NCBI GenBank assembly: GCA_013397455.1
Contig: VYZB01000295.1
Span: 497,930 to 561,929 of the forward strand
From: Crotophaga sulcirostris
Lineage: Eukaryota; Chordata; Aves; Cuculiformes; Crotophagidae
Reading direction: 5' to 3'
Length of the DNA stretch: 64,000 nucleotides
Positions 29,301-37,600 of the stretch are shown here, one piece after another. The translations under genes and the position numbers were made by a program. Position 1 is the stretch's first letter, and every line of letters starts with the position of its first letter. The notes beneath the pieces were generated by a model, which saw only the letters and a list, made by a program, of their open reading frames with translations, was not told the DNA's origin and did no database searches.

Positions 29301-31884
29301 AAGGCTCAAATTTACCTGCCAACATAACACACCCAGTTTTGGGGTAGAAAAACAGTTAGGCAAGTATGAAAATCATCACATTTGGCATTAAAAAATGGAA
29401 AAGAGACTTGGCAGTCACAGCTGCAGGGGTAATTCAGACAGATTAAATGAGAGATTTCAATTTAGTTTTAAGCAAGGTTGAAAAGAATGCATTTTGGTGA
29501 ATTTCTAGATAGCTGATGGCCAGAATATCAGAGACAGCTTCTTGAGGAATACGGTATTGTACTGAGGGGGGTGGTTCAATAGATTTGGTGATTACTCAGA
29601 TTAATCACTCCTTGTCAATATCGCTACCTACAGGTATTTCTGTGGTTACCAGCCCAGATTACAGCAGTTGAAAGATACAACTTAATCTAACCTAAGGCGA
29701 TTCATCTGCAAGCAAGACAATCCCCGTATGTTAAGTTATGAAAATTAAAGAGAAGTGTTAGACCAATATTTTGAAGTGAGAACAAGGTGCCTTAAGTGGA
29801 AGACATGTAAAAATCTAACTTCAAGTGCTAGAACACACAGCTTGTGAATAACCTATTTCCTCAAGCACATACTAAGCCTTTCCATCGTTGTTGTCCATAG
29901 TACCACCTGAATTAATTATGTTAGAGAACCTGATCTGAACACTTTTTAAAATGATTTACTGGGTGGCCTCCACACATACACATGGAGCTTGAAAACCTCA
30001 AGTCAGGTTTGCTTACAGACTAAAACAATTAACAAAATAAACTTTGTATAGTATTTTGTAGCGTATGCTACAACTTCAACTCTCCCTATGGCATAGGAAG
30101 GGCCGCATAATATTTTAATTATTTTCTTCCACAAGGCAGGAAGCTCATTGAGATTTTACAACCAAATGTGCTTAGCTGGCTTTTTGCTCAATACAGCCAT
30201 TAGCCTGCAGGTTGCATCTAGTGCTAAAACAAATAAAGATCACAGAAGTCAGAAGTGCCTATTATGTCAATAAAATCTAAATCCCTAGTAATGCAGTAAT
30301 TGTTCCATGCAGCATGTTTTCTAATGCTTTGTCTGGTCTTGTTTTAAACAATGGGGTTACCGTCACTTTTCTTAGACTATTTATGATCTGGAACAATCCA
30401 ACAGTTTTTCCTGATCTTTAACCAAAGTTTCCACTTTTTATGCCAGTTCAAAACACAAGCAGCCCTCACAAAAAAAAAAAAAGCTTCCTTTTTCAAGCTT
30501 AGCATCTGTCTTCTAAAGAATATCAGATAGCCTTTACAGAAAGCTGAACACAAAGTTCGCTGATGGACTCATTTCAGACTACAGTGACAACTCCCTTCTG
30601 TTTATCTTTTGGGGACATGTCAGAGCCTATGCAGAAAAAATGGCTAGACAGGATACACGGGGATCAAGTTAGTTATAACTTGACAGAAAAACAGTTCCTA
30701 TCTGCAGAACGGGAGTCTCCTGCTGAGCTTCGTTTGTGGCTATCTGCTCATGTGGTAGGGCTACTCCCTTTTTCTTCCCCCCCTTCAGCATACGACCTAT
30801 GCAATTGTTAATATAGTGCTGGACTCAATCTTGTATATAAACTGGCAATTCCCACAGCCTGCCTTTGTTAAGGTAAAAAAGAAAAAAGGAGGGGGGGAGG
30901 CAGTAGGGAAGGAGGAACAGGCTCCCCTGCCTCGGAAATAATTCCAATAAAGAAACCCTTTTAATGTCATCTGAACAGGTAACTGGTCCAACAGCATCAT
31001 TACCATTGAGAACCCTGCAAATAAAGCAGGGAAGAGGCCTAATTATCTAGGTCATCTAGCCCACCCCTGCCAAAGCCCAATGATTCCCACCTGTTTACCA
31101 GAGCTTTATTCACCTGCTTTTAGCTGTAAGTTTTCATACGAGAAGACAGCACCCACCCCATCCCCCTCGGGTCCCCCTCCCCATCATTCCCTTCCCCATT
31201 ACCACCATCACCCACCCGAGCCTCGAATAAAGCGCTGGAGAGAGAGACAAGGGCAGGGGGTGCCCCAAACGCTACAAGAACAGGCAAGCAGTGCTGTGGG
31301 GTAGCTACAACATGATTTATGGAAGATGAATGGATAACGTAGGGTAATGTACAAAGATGATCCAAGGGTTGGAGCACCTCTGCTCTGAGGACAGGCTGGG
31401 AGAGTTGGGGTTGTTCAGCCTGGAGAAGAGAAGGCTTCAGGGAGAGCTTATAGCAGCCTTCCAGTACATGAAGGGGCTACAGGAAAGCTGGGGAGGGGCT
31501 TTTTACAAGGGTACGGAGTGATAACAAGGGGGAATGGCTTTAAATGGGAAGGGGGAAGATTTAAATTAGACATTAGGAGGAAATTCTCCACGCTGAGGGG
31601 AGTGAGGCCCTGGCACAGGTTGCCCAGGGAAGCTGTGGGTGCCCCCTCCCTGGACGTGTCCAAGGCCAGGCTGGATGGGGCCTTGAGCAGCCTGGGCTGG
31701 TGGGAGGGGTCCGGGGGCTGGAACTGGGTGGGCTTTAAGGTCCCTTCCGACCCAAATCGTTCCGTGATTCTACGAACGTGGGAGCAGCACGGGGGGTGCG
31801 GGGCCCCCGCGGGCGGTGCCCACCGGTACTCACGTTCTCGGTGTCGCGCTCGTTCACCGTGGGCAATGGAGTCCGAGTGGACAT
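2311..31884 (-). CDS. MARK3: MARK3 (MAP/microtubule affinity-regulating kinase 3), 5' half, six coding exons; 3' part beyond window
   Basis: MARK3 is a cytoplasmic and cortical Ser/Thr kinase of the CAMK/AMPK-related group. By family knowledge it phosphorylates microtubule-associated proteins and 14-3-3-binding targets and acts in cell polarity. Six minus-strand exons join in frame (51+192+54+49+66+71 = 483 bp, 161 codons), all with GT-AG introns. Visible parts: leader [17 protein letters not shown] (1-17); [18 protein letters not shown] entering the kinase domain (48-65); Gly-rich loop IGKGNFAKV (62-70); VAIK with the ATP-binding Lys85; [10 protein letters not shown] with the helix C Glu103; hinge LIMEYASGG (130-138); [20 protein letters not shown] of helix D/E. 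The family length is about 750 residues, so the HRD and DFG motifs, activation loop, UBA and KA1 parts are missing only because the window ends. MST at the N-terminus, [20 protein letters not shown] and [11 protein letters not shown] fit MARK3; as I recall MARK1, it has MSA, HTSVDG, RLQKT and HVLTGREVAVK. No frameshift or stop is seen. Confidence 0.97.
2382..4906. other. MARK3 intron 5
   Basis: 2.5 kb of AT-rich intron. Only short chance ORFs are present, none resembling a known protein, and no mobile element was recognised. Confidence 0.75.
4907..4972 (-). CDS. MARK3: MARK3 coding exon 5 (residues 116-138, split codons at both ends)
   Basis: 66 bp encoding [20 protein letters not shown] then SGG, with split codons at both ends. 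It covers beta-4, beta-5 and the hinge; the gatekeeper should be Met132. The acceptor TTTTTCTAG has a strong pyrimidine tract and the donor is GTAAGT. Confidence 0.97.
4973..5563. other. MARK3 intron 4
   Basis: A short intron of 591 bp with normal GT-AG ends. Nothing else was recognised in it. Confidence 0.8.
5564..5612 (-). CDS. MARK3: MARK3 coding exon 4 (residues 100-115 plus first base of 116)
   Basis: 49 bp encoding [16 protein letters not shown] and the first base of Val116. It carries helix C; Glu103 should salt-bridge Lys85. The acceptor is TTATTTCAG and the donor GTACCTTG. The exon ends in phase 1, matching the next exon. Confidence 0.97.
5613..12628. other. MARK3 intron 3
   Basis: 7.0 kb of AT-rich intron with A-rich low-complexity patches, for example 10047-10072. 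A less AT-rich island near 10260-10760 holds a minus-strand open frame of about 150 codons with no recognised family (discussed among rejected items). No RNA gene or clear transposon was found. Confidence 0.7.
12629..12682 (-). CDS. MARK3: MARK3 coding exon 3 (residues 82-99)
   Basis: 54 bp in phase 0, encoding [18 protein letters not shown]. Lys85 of VAIK is the conserved ATP-anchoring lysine of beta-3. The acceptor is TCCTTTAG and the donor is GTAGGTTT. Confidence 0.97.
12683..18552. other. MARK3 intron 2
   Basis: 5.9 kb of AT-rich intron. The only recognisable content is a degraded CR1-like segment at about 16640-17060. The ORFs between 13338 and 15886 are short and have no family resemblance. 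Confidence 0.7.
16640..17060 (+). mobile_element. Highly degraded CR1-like LINE fragment (reverse-transcriptase region)
   Basis: At 16674-16710 the plus strand reads [18 protein letters not shown], close to the CR1-type reverse-transcriptase block GPVLFNIFINDL. Near 16963-16990 a second stretch reads PEYCEQFW, like the HLEYCVQFW block further along CR1 ORF2. The two lie in a CR1-like order but with frameshifts and stops, so this is an old, dead copy. Its boundaries are approximate, and an L2-type element is an alternative. Confidence 0.5.
18553..18744 (-). CDS. MARK3: MARK3 coding exon 2 (residues 18-81)
   Basis: 192 bp in phase 0 at both ends: acceptor TATTACAG before 18744 and donor GTAAAG after 18553. 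It encodes the linker [20 protein letters not shown], then [20 protein letters not shown] and the Gly-rich loop IGKGNFAKV, ending TGRE. The Ser/Arg-rich linker is the part that varies most among MARK paralogues. By my recollection of human MARK3, the differences (GDG to GEG, an Ile to Val at RNSV) are conservative. Confidence 0.97.
18745..31344. other. MARK3 intron 1 up to the CR1 copy
   Basis: About 12.6 kb, mostly AT-rich, with no recognised gene. Low-complexity tracts include A-runs at 21670-21681 and 30471-30483, a T-run near 28366-28378, an AAAAG-type purine stretch at about 23319-23345, and a CT-rich stretch at 28200-28520. The longest open frame (25155-25589, plus strand) has no recognised family. 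Long first introns often hold enhancers, but none can be named from sequence alone. Confidence 0.65.
31345..31775 (+). mobile_element. CR1 LINE 3' end, plus strand, at the 5' end of MARK3 intron 1
   Basis: Typical bird CR1 3' segment. It begins near GGTTGGAGCACCTCTGCTCT, passes through CAGCCTGGAGAAGAGAAGGC and TGGCACAGGTTGCCCAGGGA, and ends with CCCTTCCGACCCAAATCG and the terminal octamer-like GATTCTAC. It is 5'-truncated as most CR1 copies are. It is antisense to MARK3, with its 3' end about 58 bp from the exon 1 donor. Confidence 0.93.
31834..31884 (-). CDS. MARK3: MARK3 coding exon 1 (start codon, residues 1-17)
   Basis: The ATG lies at 31884-31882 and the exon encodes [17 protein letters not shown], the conserved MARK3 N-terminus. 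The donor GTGAGTACC follows directly at 31833, in phase 0. The start context has A at -3, a good Kozak base. An in-frame TGA (31893-31891) sits six bases upstream, so no longer N-terminus is possible from this transcript frame. The exon lies in the CpG island and its donor is only about 58 bp from a CR1 copy in intron 1. Confidence 0.97.
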
Positions 31885-31890
31885 TTTACT

Positions 31891-31995
31891 TCACCGTGGG
31901 GGCCGCGCTGCTCGCGGCGGCGGCGCGCACAGACAGACGGGCGGACAGACGGGTCCCGGCTGCGGTGGGCGATGGCGGCCGAAGGGAGCCACCAT
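31891..31995 (-). promoter_or_regulatory. Upstream ORF (34 codons) in the probable MARK3 5' UTR
   Basis: An ATG at 31995-31993 opens 34 codons that end with TGA at 31893-31891, six bases before the MARK3 start codon and in the same frame. The context is mixed (T at -3, G at +4), so leaky scanning or reinitiation would be expected. Whether it lies in the mRNA depends on the unknown transcription start. The peptide is Pro/Arg-rich and is not recognised; any role would be translational control rather than a product. Confidence 0.5.
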
Positions 31996-32455
31996 GAAGG
32001 ACGGGGCGGGGGTCGCGCTCGCTGCCCCCCACGCCCGCGCTCAGATCCCCCGCCCCGAGTCCGCCGGGCTCATCCCTCAGCCGCGCCGGGCTCCGCGGGG
32101 TCAGCGAGGGAGCGGCGGGGAGGGAGGCGGCGGGGGGCGCCGCGCAGCCACCGCAGGCCCACAGGGCTCCCCGCTTCACCGCGCCGCCGCTCGCATCCCG
32201 CCCCCGGCTCCGGGGAAAAGCCGGCACCGCCGCGGCCGCGCTCCAAAAAGCTGGGTGGGTGCCCGCCTGCCCCCCGCCCCTCCCGGCCCAGCCAAGATGG
32301 CCGCCCCGCTTCCTCCGCGCACCGCCCCGCCCCGGCCTGAACCGGAAGCGCCCGCCCCCCGCCCGGCCGCGCGCGGGGACCGGTAGCGCCGCGCTGTTGC
32401 CAGGGGCGGCGGCGGGAGGGGCGGGGCTTGCCCTCGCGCTAACCCCGCCCCCCAA

Positions 32456-32735
32456 TCACAGATTGACAATCAGAATCACACAAAATCGGAGAATCACAGT
32501 CACCCACAGAATTACAGTCACAGACTCACGCACAAAATCAGAGAATCACACAGTCGGAGTCACAGAATACAATCACAGAATCACACACAGAATCACACAG
32601 TCACAGAATCACAGAATCAGAGAATCACACACACAATCACAGAATCACACACAGAGAATCACAGAGTCACAGACAGAATCACAGAATCAGAAAATGACCT
32701 GAGTTGGAAGGGGCCCACAAGGATCATAGAATCAC
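32456..32735. repeat. Degenerate AGAATCAC / CACAGAAT array, expanded CR1-type terminal octamer
   Basis: About 280 bp made largely of variants of AGAATCAC, the reverse complement of the CR1 3' octamer ATTCTGTG, mixed with CA-rich variants such as CACACACAGAATCAC. It directly abuts the 3' end of the minus-strand CR1 copy that follows. CR1 copies normally end in only one to a few octamers, so this is a marked expansion. It begins where the CpG island ends. Confidence 0.85.
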
Positions 32736-33265
32736 AGAACCTTAGAATGGTTTTGGTCGGAAGGGCTCTTAAAGCTCACCCAGTTCCAACCCCCCCACCA
32801 TGGGCAGGGACACCTCCCACCAGCCCAGGCTGCTCAAGGCCCCATCCAACCTGGCCTTGGACATGTCCAGGGAGGGGGAAGCCACCACTTCTCTGGGCAA
32901 CCTGTGCCAGTGTCTCACCACCCTCAGTGTGAAGAATTTCTTCCTAATATCTAATCTAAATCTTCCCCCTTCCAATTTAAAGCGATTCCCCCTTGTTATC
33001 ACTCTGTACCCTTGTAAAAAGTCCCTCCCCAGCTTTCCTGTAGCTCCTTTCAGTACTGGAAGGCTGCTATAAGGTCTCCCCAGAGCCTTCTCTTCTCCAG
33101 ACTGAACAACCCCAACTCTCTCATCCTGTAGTCATATGGGAGGTGCTCCAGCCCTCAGATCATCTTTGTAGCTTCCTCTGTAGTCGCTCTAACAGATCCA
33201 TGTCCTTCCTGTGTTGAGGACTCCAGAACTGGACTCAATACTCCCTCTGAGGTCTTACAAGAGCA
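32735..33265 (-). mobile_element. CR1 LINE 3' end, minus strand, upstream of the MARK3 CpG island
   Basis: Read on plus, it contains CAGTTCCAACCCCCCCACCA, GGGCAACCTGTGCCAGTGTC, TTCCCCCTTGTTATCACTCT and TCTTCTCCAGACTGAACAAC, all standard reverse-complement CR1 blocks. Homology stops near GAGCAGAGTAGAC at about 33265, the 5' truncation point. Its 3' end faces the island in the opposite orientation to the copy at 31345-31775. Confidence 0.92.
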
Positions 33266-34630
33266 GAGTAGACCTGGTCCTCAGGTCATCTTTTGCCAAA
33301 GCGTGATCTCCCATTTCTTGGACTTGACCAAGGTGGTCTAAGGCTGCTGTTGGCAGGACCCCCTGGCACAGTCCAGGCCTGTACAGTATTATGGGGCTGT
33401 GTTTTCATACCAACACGATGTTGGGTTCATTTGGTGGAGGAGGCTGGAAGCCTAGGCTATCAAAATATGCTCTGTATATCCAGTAGTTACTCTTCACAAT
33501 CATTTTTAAGTGTACAAGGAATATTTTGGTATAGTCATAAGTAGATCTAATTATGAATTCAAAATGAGAAAGAACAGTAACTTTTGTATACTCAGTATAT
33601 AGGTGGTTTAGAACCATGTCTATTTCTGTTTTTTAAAGAGGAAATGCAAGATGCTAGATCTGGGATTTATAGAAACTTGACATCTCTGGGGATTTGGCAG
33701 CCTAGTGATAATGTTTTGTCTTTCAAAAGCATAATTTATTTGAAAAACTTTAGGTCTTTTCTAAATATTTACCAACTTAGCCCTGAAATTCATCCTATCA
33801 TGCAGGCAATATTTTCCTCGCTTTTAAAGACATGAACAAGGAAAGATAGCTTTTGAAAACTACCCAATAAATTGGCTAGTTCCTTGTCTGTTGCTTCATC
33901 ATCAGGACTACAAAATGCTCCACAACACCTAACCTGCTGAAGGAGAAAGCCAGTAGAATTGCATGACACCTTATCTTCGTTCTTCGCTCTGAAGTTAGCC
34001 TAACGCCTTGCTATGTGTCAGCAACAGGAAATTTTGGATTTCAATACTTGCCGCTTGTGCAAATGATCTGTATTTCTGTGCGTACATGTATGTCCATGTA
34101 CGTGTACGCTCACACGGTACAGACTCATAGCTCAGCCACTCTCTCTGGGTAGCCAGCAGGACACTTTGCCCACGGAAGGGAGTGGGAGTTGCCTCTATCT
34201 GGTTTGCCAAGGTCTGTCGTGAAATCTGAAGCAAAGCCAGGAAAAGTTTCCAGATCTCCTGACTCTCTGCTTTTGCCACAGGGCTGCTGCTTCATCTTTT
34301 CTTTTCAGTTGCCAGTAGAATATGTTCTTTACAATGTGTTTGTAAAGAATGGTAATTGACGTAGGACAGAGTCAGAAAAAGGGGAAAACATAAACAGACA
34401 TTTACTCGGGTTGTTAAAAAGACCAATGCTCTCACCATGCTCTCATGTGCTCTCCAGCATGAACGAGAAGGCCAAACTGCAGGCCTTGAAGCTGGGGAGC
34501 GATTTGCAGAGTGTGAGCAGCACACTGAGCTCAGTAGTGCTGTTTGCACCTCTGAGTTTACCTGACCCAGGCTTTGGCAAAACTGAGATCTGTGGAATTT
34601 CTGCGCACAGGCATGAAGAGGTGTTGAAGT

Positions 34631-34676
34631 AAACTAAACATTGTGCCATACATAAACTAAACATTGTGCCATACAT
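34631..34676. repeat. Perfect tandem duplication, 23 bp x 2
   Basis: The 23-base unit beginning AAACTAAACATTGTGCC occurs twice head to tail with no mismatch (34631-34653 and 34654-34676). It is a small recent duplication, probably by replication slippage. Confidence 0.95.
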
Positions 34677-37600
34677 ACTTGCGTTGCCATTCCATAGGAG
34701 CAGTAGTCACTCAGATAAAGTCTGAGCTATACAGTGTAGAGCAGTTAGGTGAAAATCCTAGGCCTGTTGGTGGAATAGGAGTTCTGCTATCGCCCTCAAT
34801 AAAGCCCACATTTAATACCCACAGTCCAAACAAAAAGGGGATGGGGTGGGGATGCAAGGAGAAGGGAATGTTTGTGTCTTTCAGAGTTGTGTTTCTGATT
34901 GGAAAAGTGAATTTGAAATAAGAACTTCTAAAGAAAACGATTGAGACCACAAAAATAACAGCAGCTGATTTTGCTGTTTTATTGCCAATCAACAGCAACG
35001 TTGATTAGTGCTGTTTTTTCCCTGTAGCAAAAGTTGCCCGGGGAATTACAAGCTGCATAGCAGCTACTTTCTTTTACATTTCATTGTTGCTCTTTCTGTT
35101 TCTTCCATTTAAACAGATGAGTTCATTTCAAAGTGTATTCGTTTTCTTCTTAGAAACTGGGCCATAGTCAAAAATTGATTGCATGGGTTTCCTATTTCTT
35201 TGTTGTCTATAAATATTCTGCATATTTTCAGGTACTGCTTAAGCTGCATTCACACATTGGAAGGTGATTTTTTCCCTATCTAGAGCTCTGAAAACTCAGA
35301 AAGCAGTCTGATAATCAAATCATGCTTTGTGGCTCTTCTGTCGCTACTGATAGTGACAGTGATCTCATAAGTGGGACTTAAGTGACAATGTTTGTACATT
35401 TTCCAATCAGGCTGCAACTTGCGCTTTGCGCTGTACTGGCCACAGTGCTAGCAGATATAAAAAGTTGTTTTTGCCAGCGGAGTTGGAGAATATGACTCAA
35501 AGACACACAGGAAGCAGATCTGCTCATTAAGGTGCCTTTTTTATGTCACACTTTTGGCTATCACCACACACAGAAAACAAAAGAAAACAATATGGTACAA
35601 AATGACATCATTGTGGTGAAGAATTCAGATTTTTTTTTCTTCTGGACATTAAAAAGTCATGCTAAGAATCTCTTAATGCTCCACTTTACAGACAGAGTGA
35701 CTGTGACCCTGAATTTTACAGCATTTGAGATCAGAGAAAAAAATGATGGAATTGATTACAATTGCTGAACAAAACATAAGGATCGATTTTAATGTCTTTA
35801 AATGCACGGGTTTGGAGTCTTAATTCTGGAAGAAGGATTGCAAATGCAGAACTGGCTGAGAAATTTCTGTTCCCCTCAGCTTAAAGGCTAGGGACTGAAA
35901 GACATGAGTTGGTAGAGGCAAGTAGAGAAACAGCTAATGTAATTGCTATAGCTGCCTCATTGTGCACTGCAGCTATGACAGTGTACATCAGATGGGAATC
36001 TGCCCAAATACTAAATAATTTTAGTTTACACAAAAATATCAGTTTAGACTTATAATTGTTGGCCCTGATGCAACTTTTTGGGGTTTCTTTAAGCCTTTGC
36101 AAAACACATTGAGAATGTGCTACATCCCTGTGGATGTAAGCAGTATTATTCTTTTTCTGACACTTTAATTTTTTTTACTTGTAGAAATTCTAAGATAATC
36201 CCATGCAGTGGAAGATTTTCAGGGCTGTTTCATCGTCAGTGTTGCCTTTAAGACTAAAACCATTACTTGTGTTTGAAATCATTATTTGTATTTGTTTCTA
36301 AAATTTTAACTTCCAAAGAATACATTAGTTTTAACAGTGTTCTATAGTAGGAAGAAGTGTGTGATTTTGAAAATGGCAATGACAAAGCTGTTGATAGAAA
36401 AGGACTGATTACTGTCTGCAGCCTGAATCAATAGTCCATGCTCAATTACAATGAGGCCCAAGTGAAACCCACTGCAAGGACAGGGTGAAATGTGGTTTTG
36501 ACAGAGGAGAAAACAATGGAAAGAGAAAAAAAAAGTCTTCCTCTCTGACTTCATGTCCAGCAGAGAATGAGATTTGAAAGGTGGATAAGATTATGTGTGT
36601 GGTGACTTTGTCCTTTGGTCTCTGCCCATTTAACTTCTGAAATCACTTTTCCATACAGGAGAAGAGCAAGTCCCTGGGGGTTGCAGAGTGGCCATGTGAT
36701 TGCTCTGCGTTCCTCAGGTATCAGAGAGGTTCAGGCACTGGGCTGTGACTGTGAGAAACCAGCAGCGAACAGTGGTTCCTAGACTGCATGCCTCATTTAA
36801 TTCCTTACCAGTAAGGCCAAGCACACTGTGCTTTGCCTGCAGAGCCATATGGCATGGTGCATGAGACATGAACCTTTGTGATGGGATCGCTCTCAAGTGG
36901 CTGAACTGCACTATTTCCTCCACCATTTGACATGAATGTTTATACAGATCATTGACTCTGGGACAGAGTCACACTGCTCTGGAGACGTGGGTGAGAACAT
37001 TGCTCTTATGGGTTGGACCAAGGTCAGTGTTTAGAAAAGTGAGAGAATTGAAAATACCTTCTTAGCTTTCCATAAACCTGATGCCTCGTGGATCACAAAG
37101 GAAATGCAAAGGACAGTTAACTATTTGGTGGTGATGCTAGCTCTGAATTTGACTCCCTATGTTTGAAGTTAAAATAGGTGTTTTGTAGCAAGCCTTTTCC
37201 ATTCCTACTAGCACATGACCCCAACAGAGCTGCATCTTAAACATAAATCCTTTCGGATGCTTTGCTATCTGAGTCAGGCATGTTACTGTTCCTCCTACGC
37301 CATTTCCTGTGTGGCTGATACTGAATCAAAGACTCTATTCTCAATGATGAGAAAAGAATAGATGATTCTAGCACACATAATGTTTTCAAGCACAAATTAA
37401 TAATTGGTGTTGCCGAGCATTCATTAGTGGGAAGTAATTGTTTTGTAGCAGTAAGATAAATTCCAGGGCTTTTTTGGCACAGGTTATCTAAAATTGGTGT
37501 AGCCCACGCTTGTCCAAAAAGGAGCACATAAAACTGTCAACAGGCTAATGGAGAGTACACAGCTCGACTGAAATTCCCAGGGCCCACAATAAGCCCCAGG

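Larger units (their letters stand above)
31780..32460 (-). promoter_or_regulatory. MARK3: CpG-rich island with probable MARK3 promoter and 5' UTR
   Basis: The base composition jumps from AT-rich intron to very GC- and CpG-rich DNA over about 680 bp around MARK3 coding exon 1, as usual for a housekeeping-type promoter. Motifs seen include a CCAAT box at 32452-32456 next to a GC box (32443-32450), an ETS-like CCGGAAGC at 32342-32349, and a YY1-like AAGATGGCCGCC at 32294-32305. There is no TATA box near the start codon. The exact start site cannot be read from sequence; it probably lies between about 32000 and 32450. Divergent transcription from the plus strand is possible. Confidence 0.85.

Noticed and set aside
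31518..31997. Plus frame of 159 codons next to MARK3 exon 1
   Set aside because: The first two thirds is a CR1 3' end and the rest is antisense to MARK3 exon 1 and its 5' UTR.
31972..32340. Plus-strand ATG frame of 122 codons in the CpG island, beginning MAAEGSHHEG
   Set aside because: The Arg/Pro/Gly-rich composition is typical of CpG islands read in a random frame, and it is antisense to the MARK3 5' UTR. A divergent non-coding transcript remains possible.
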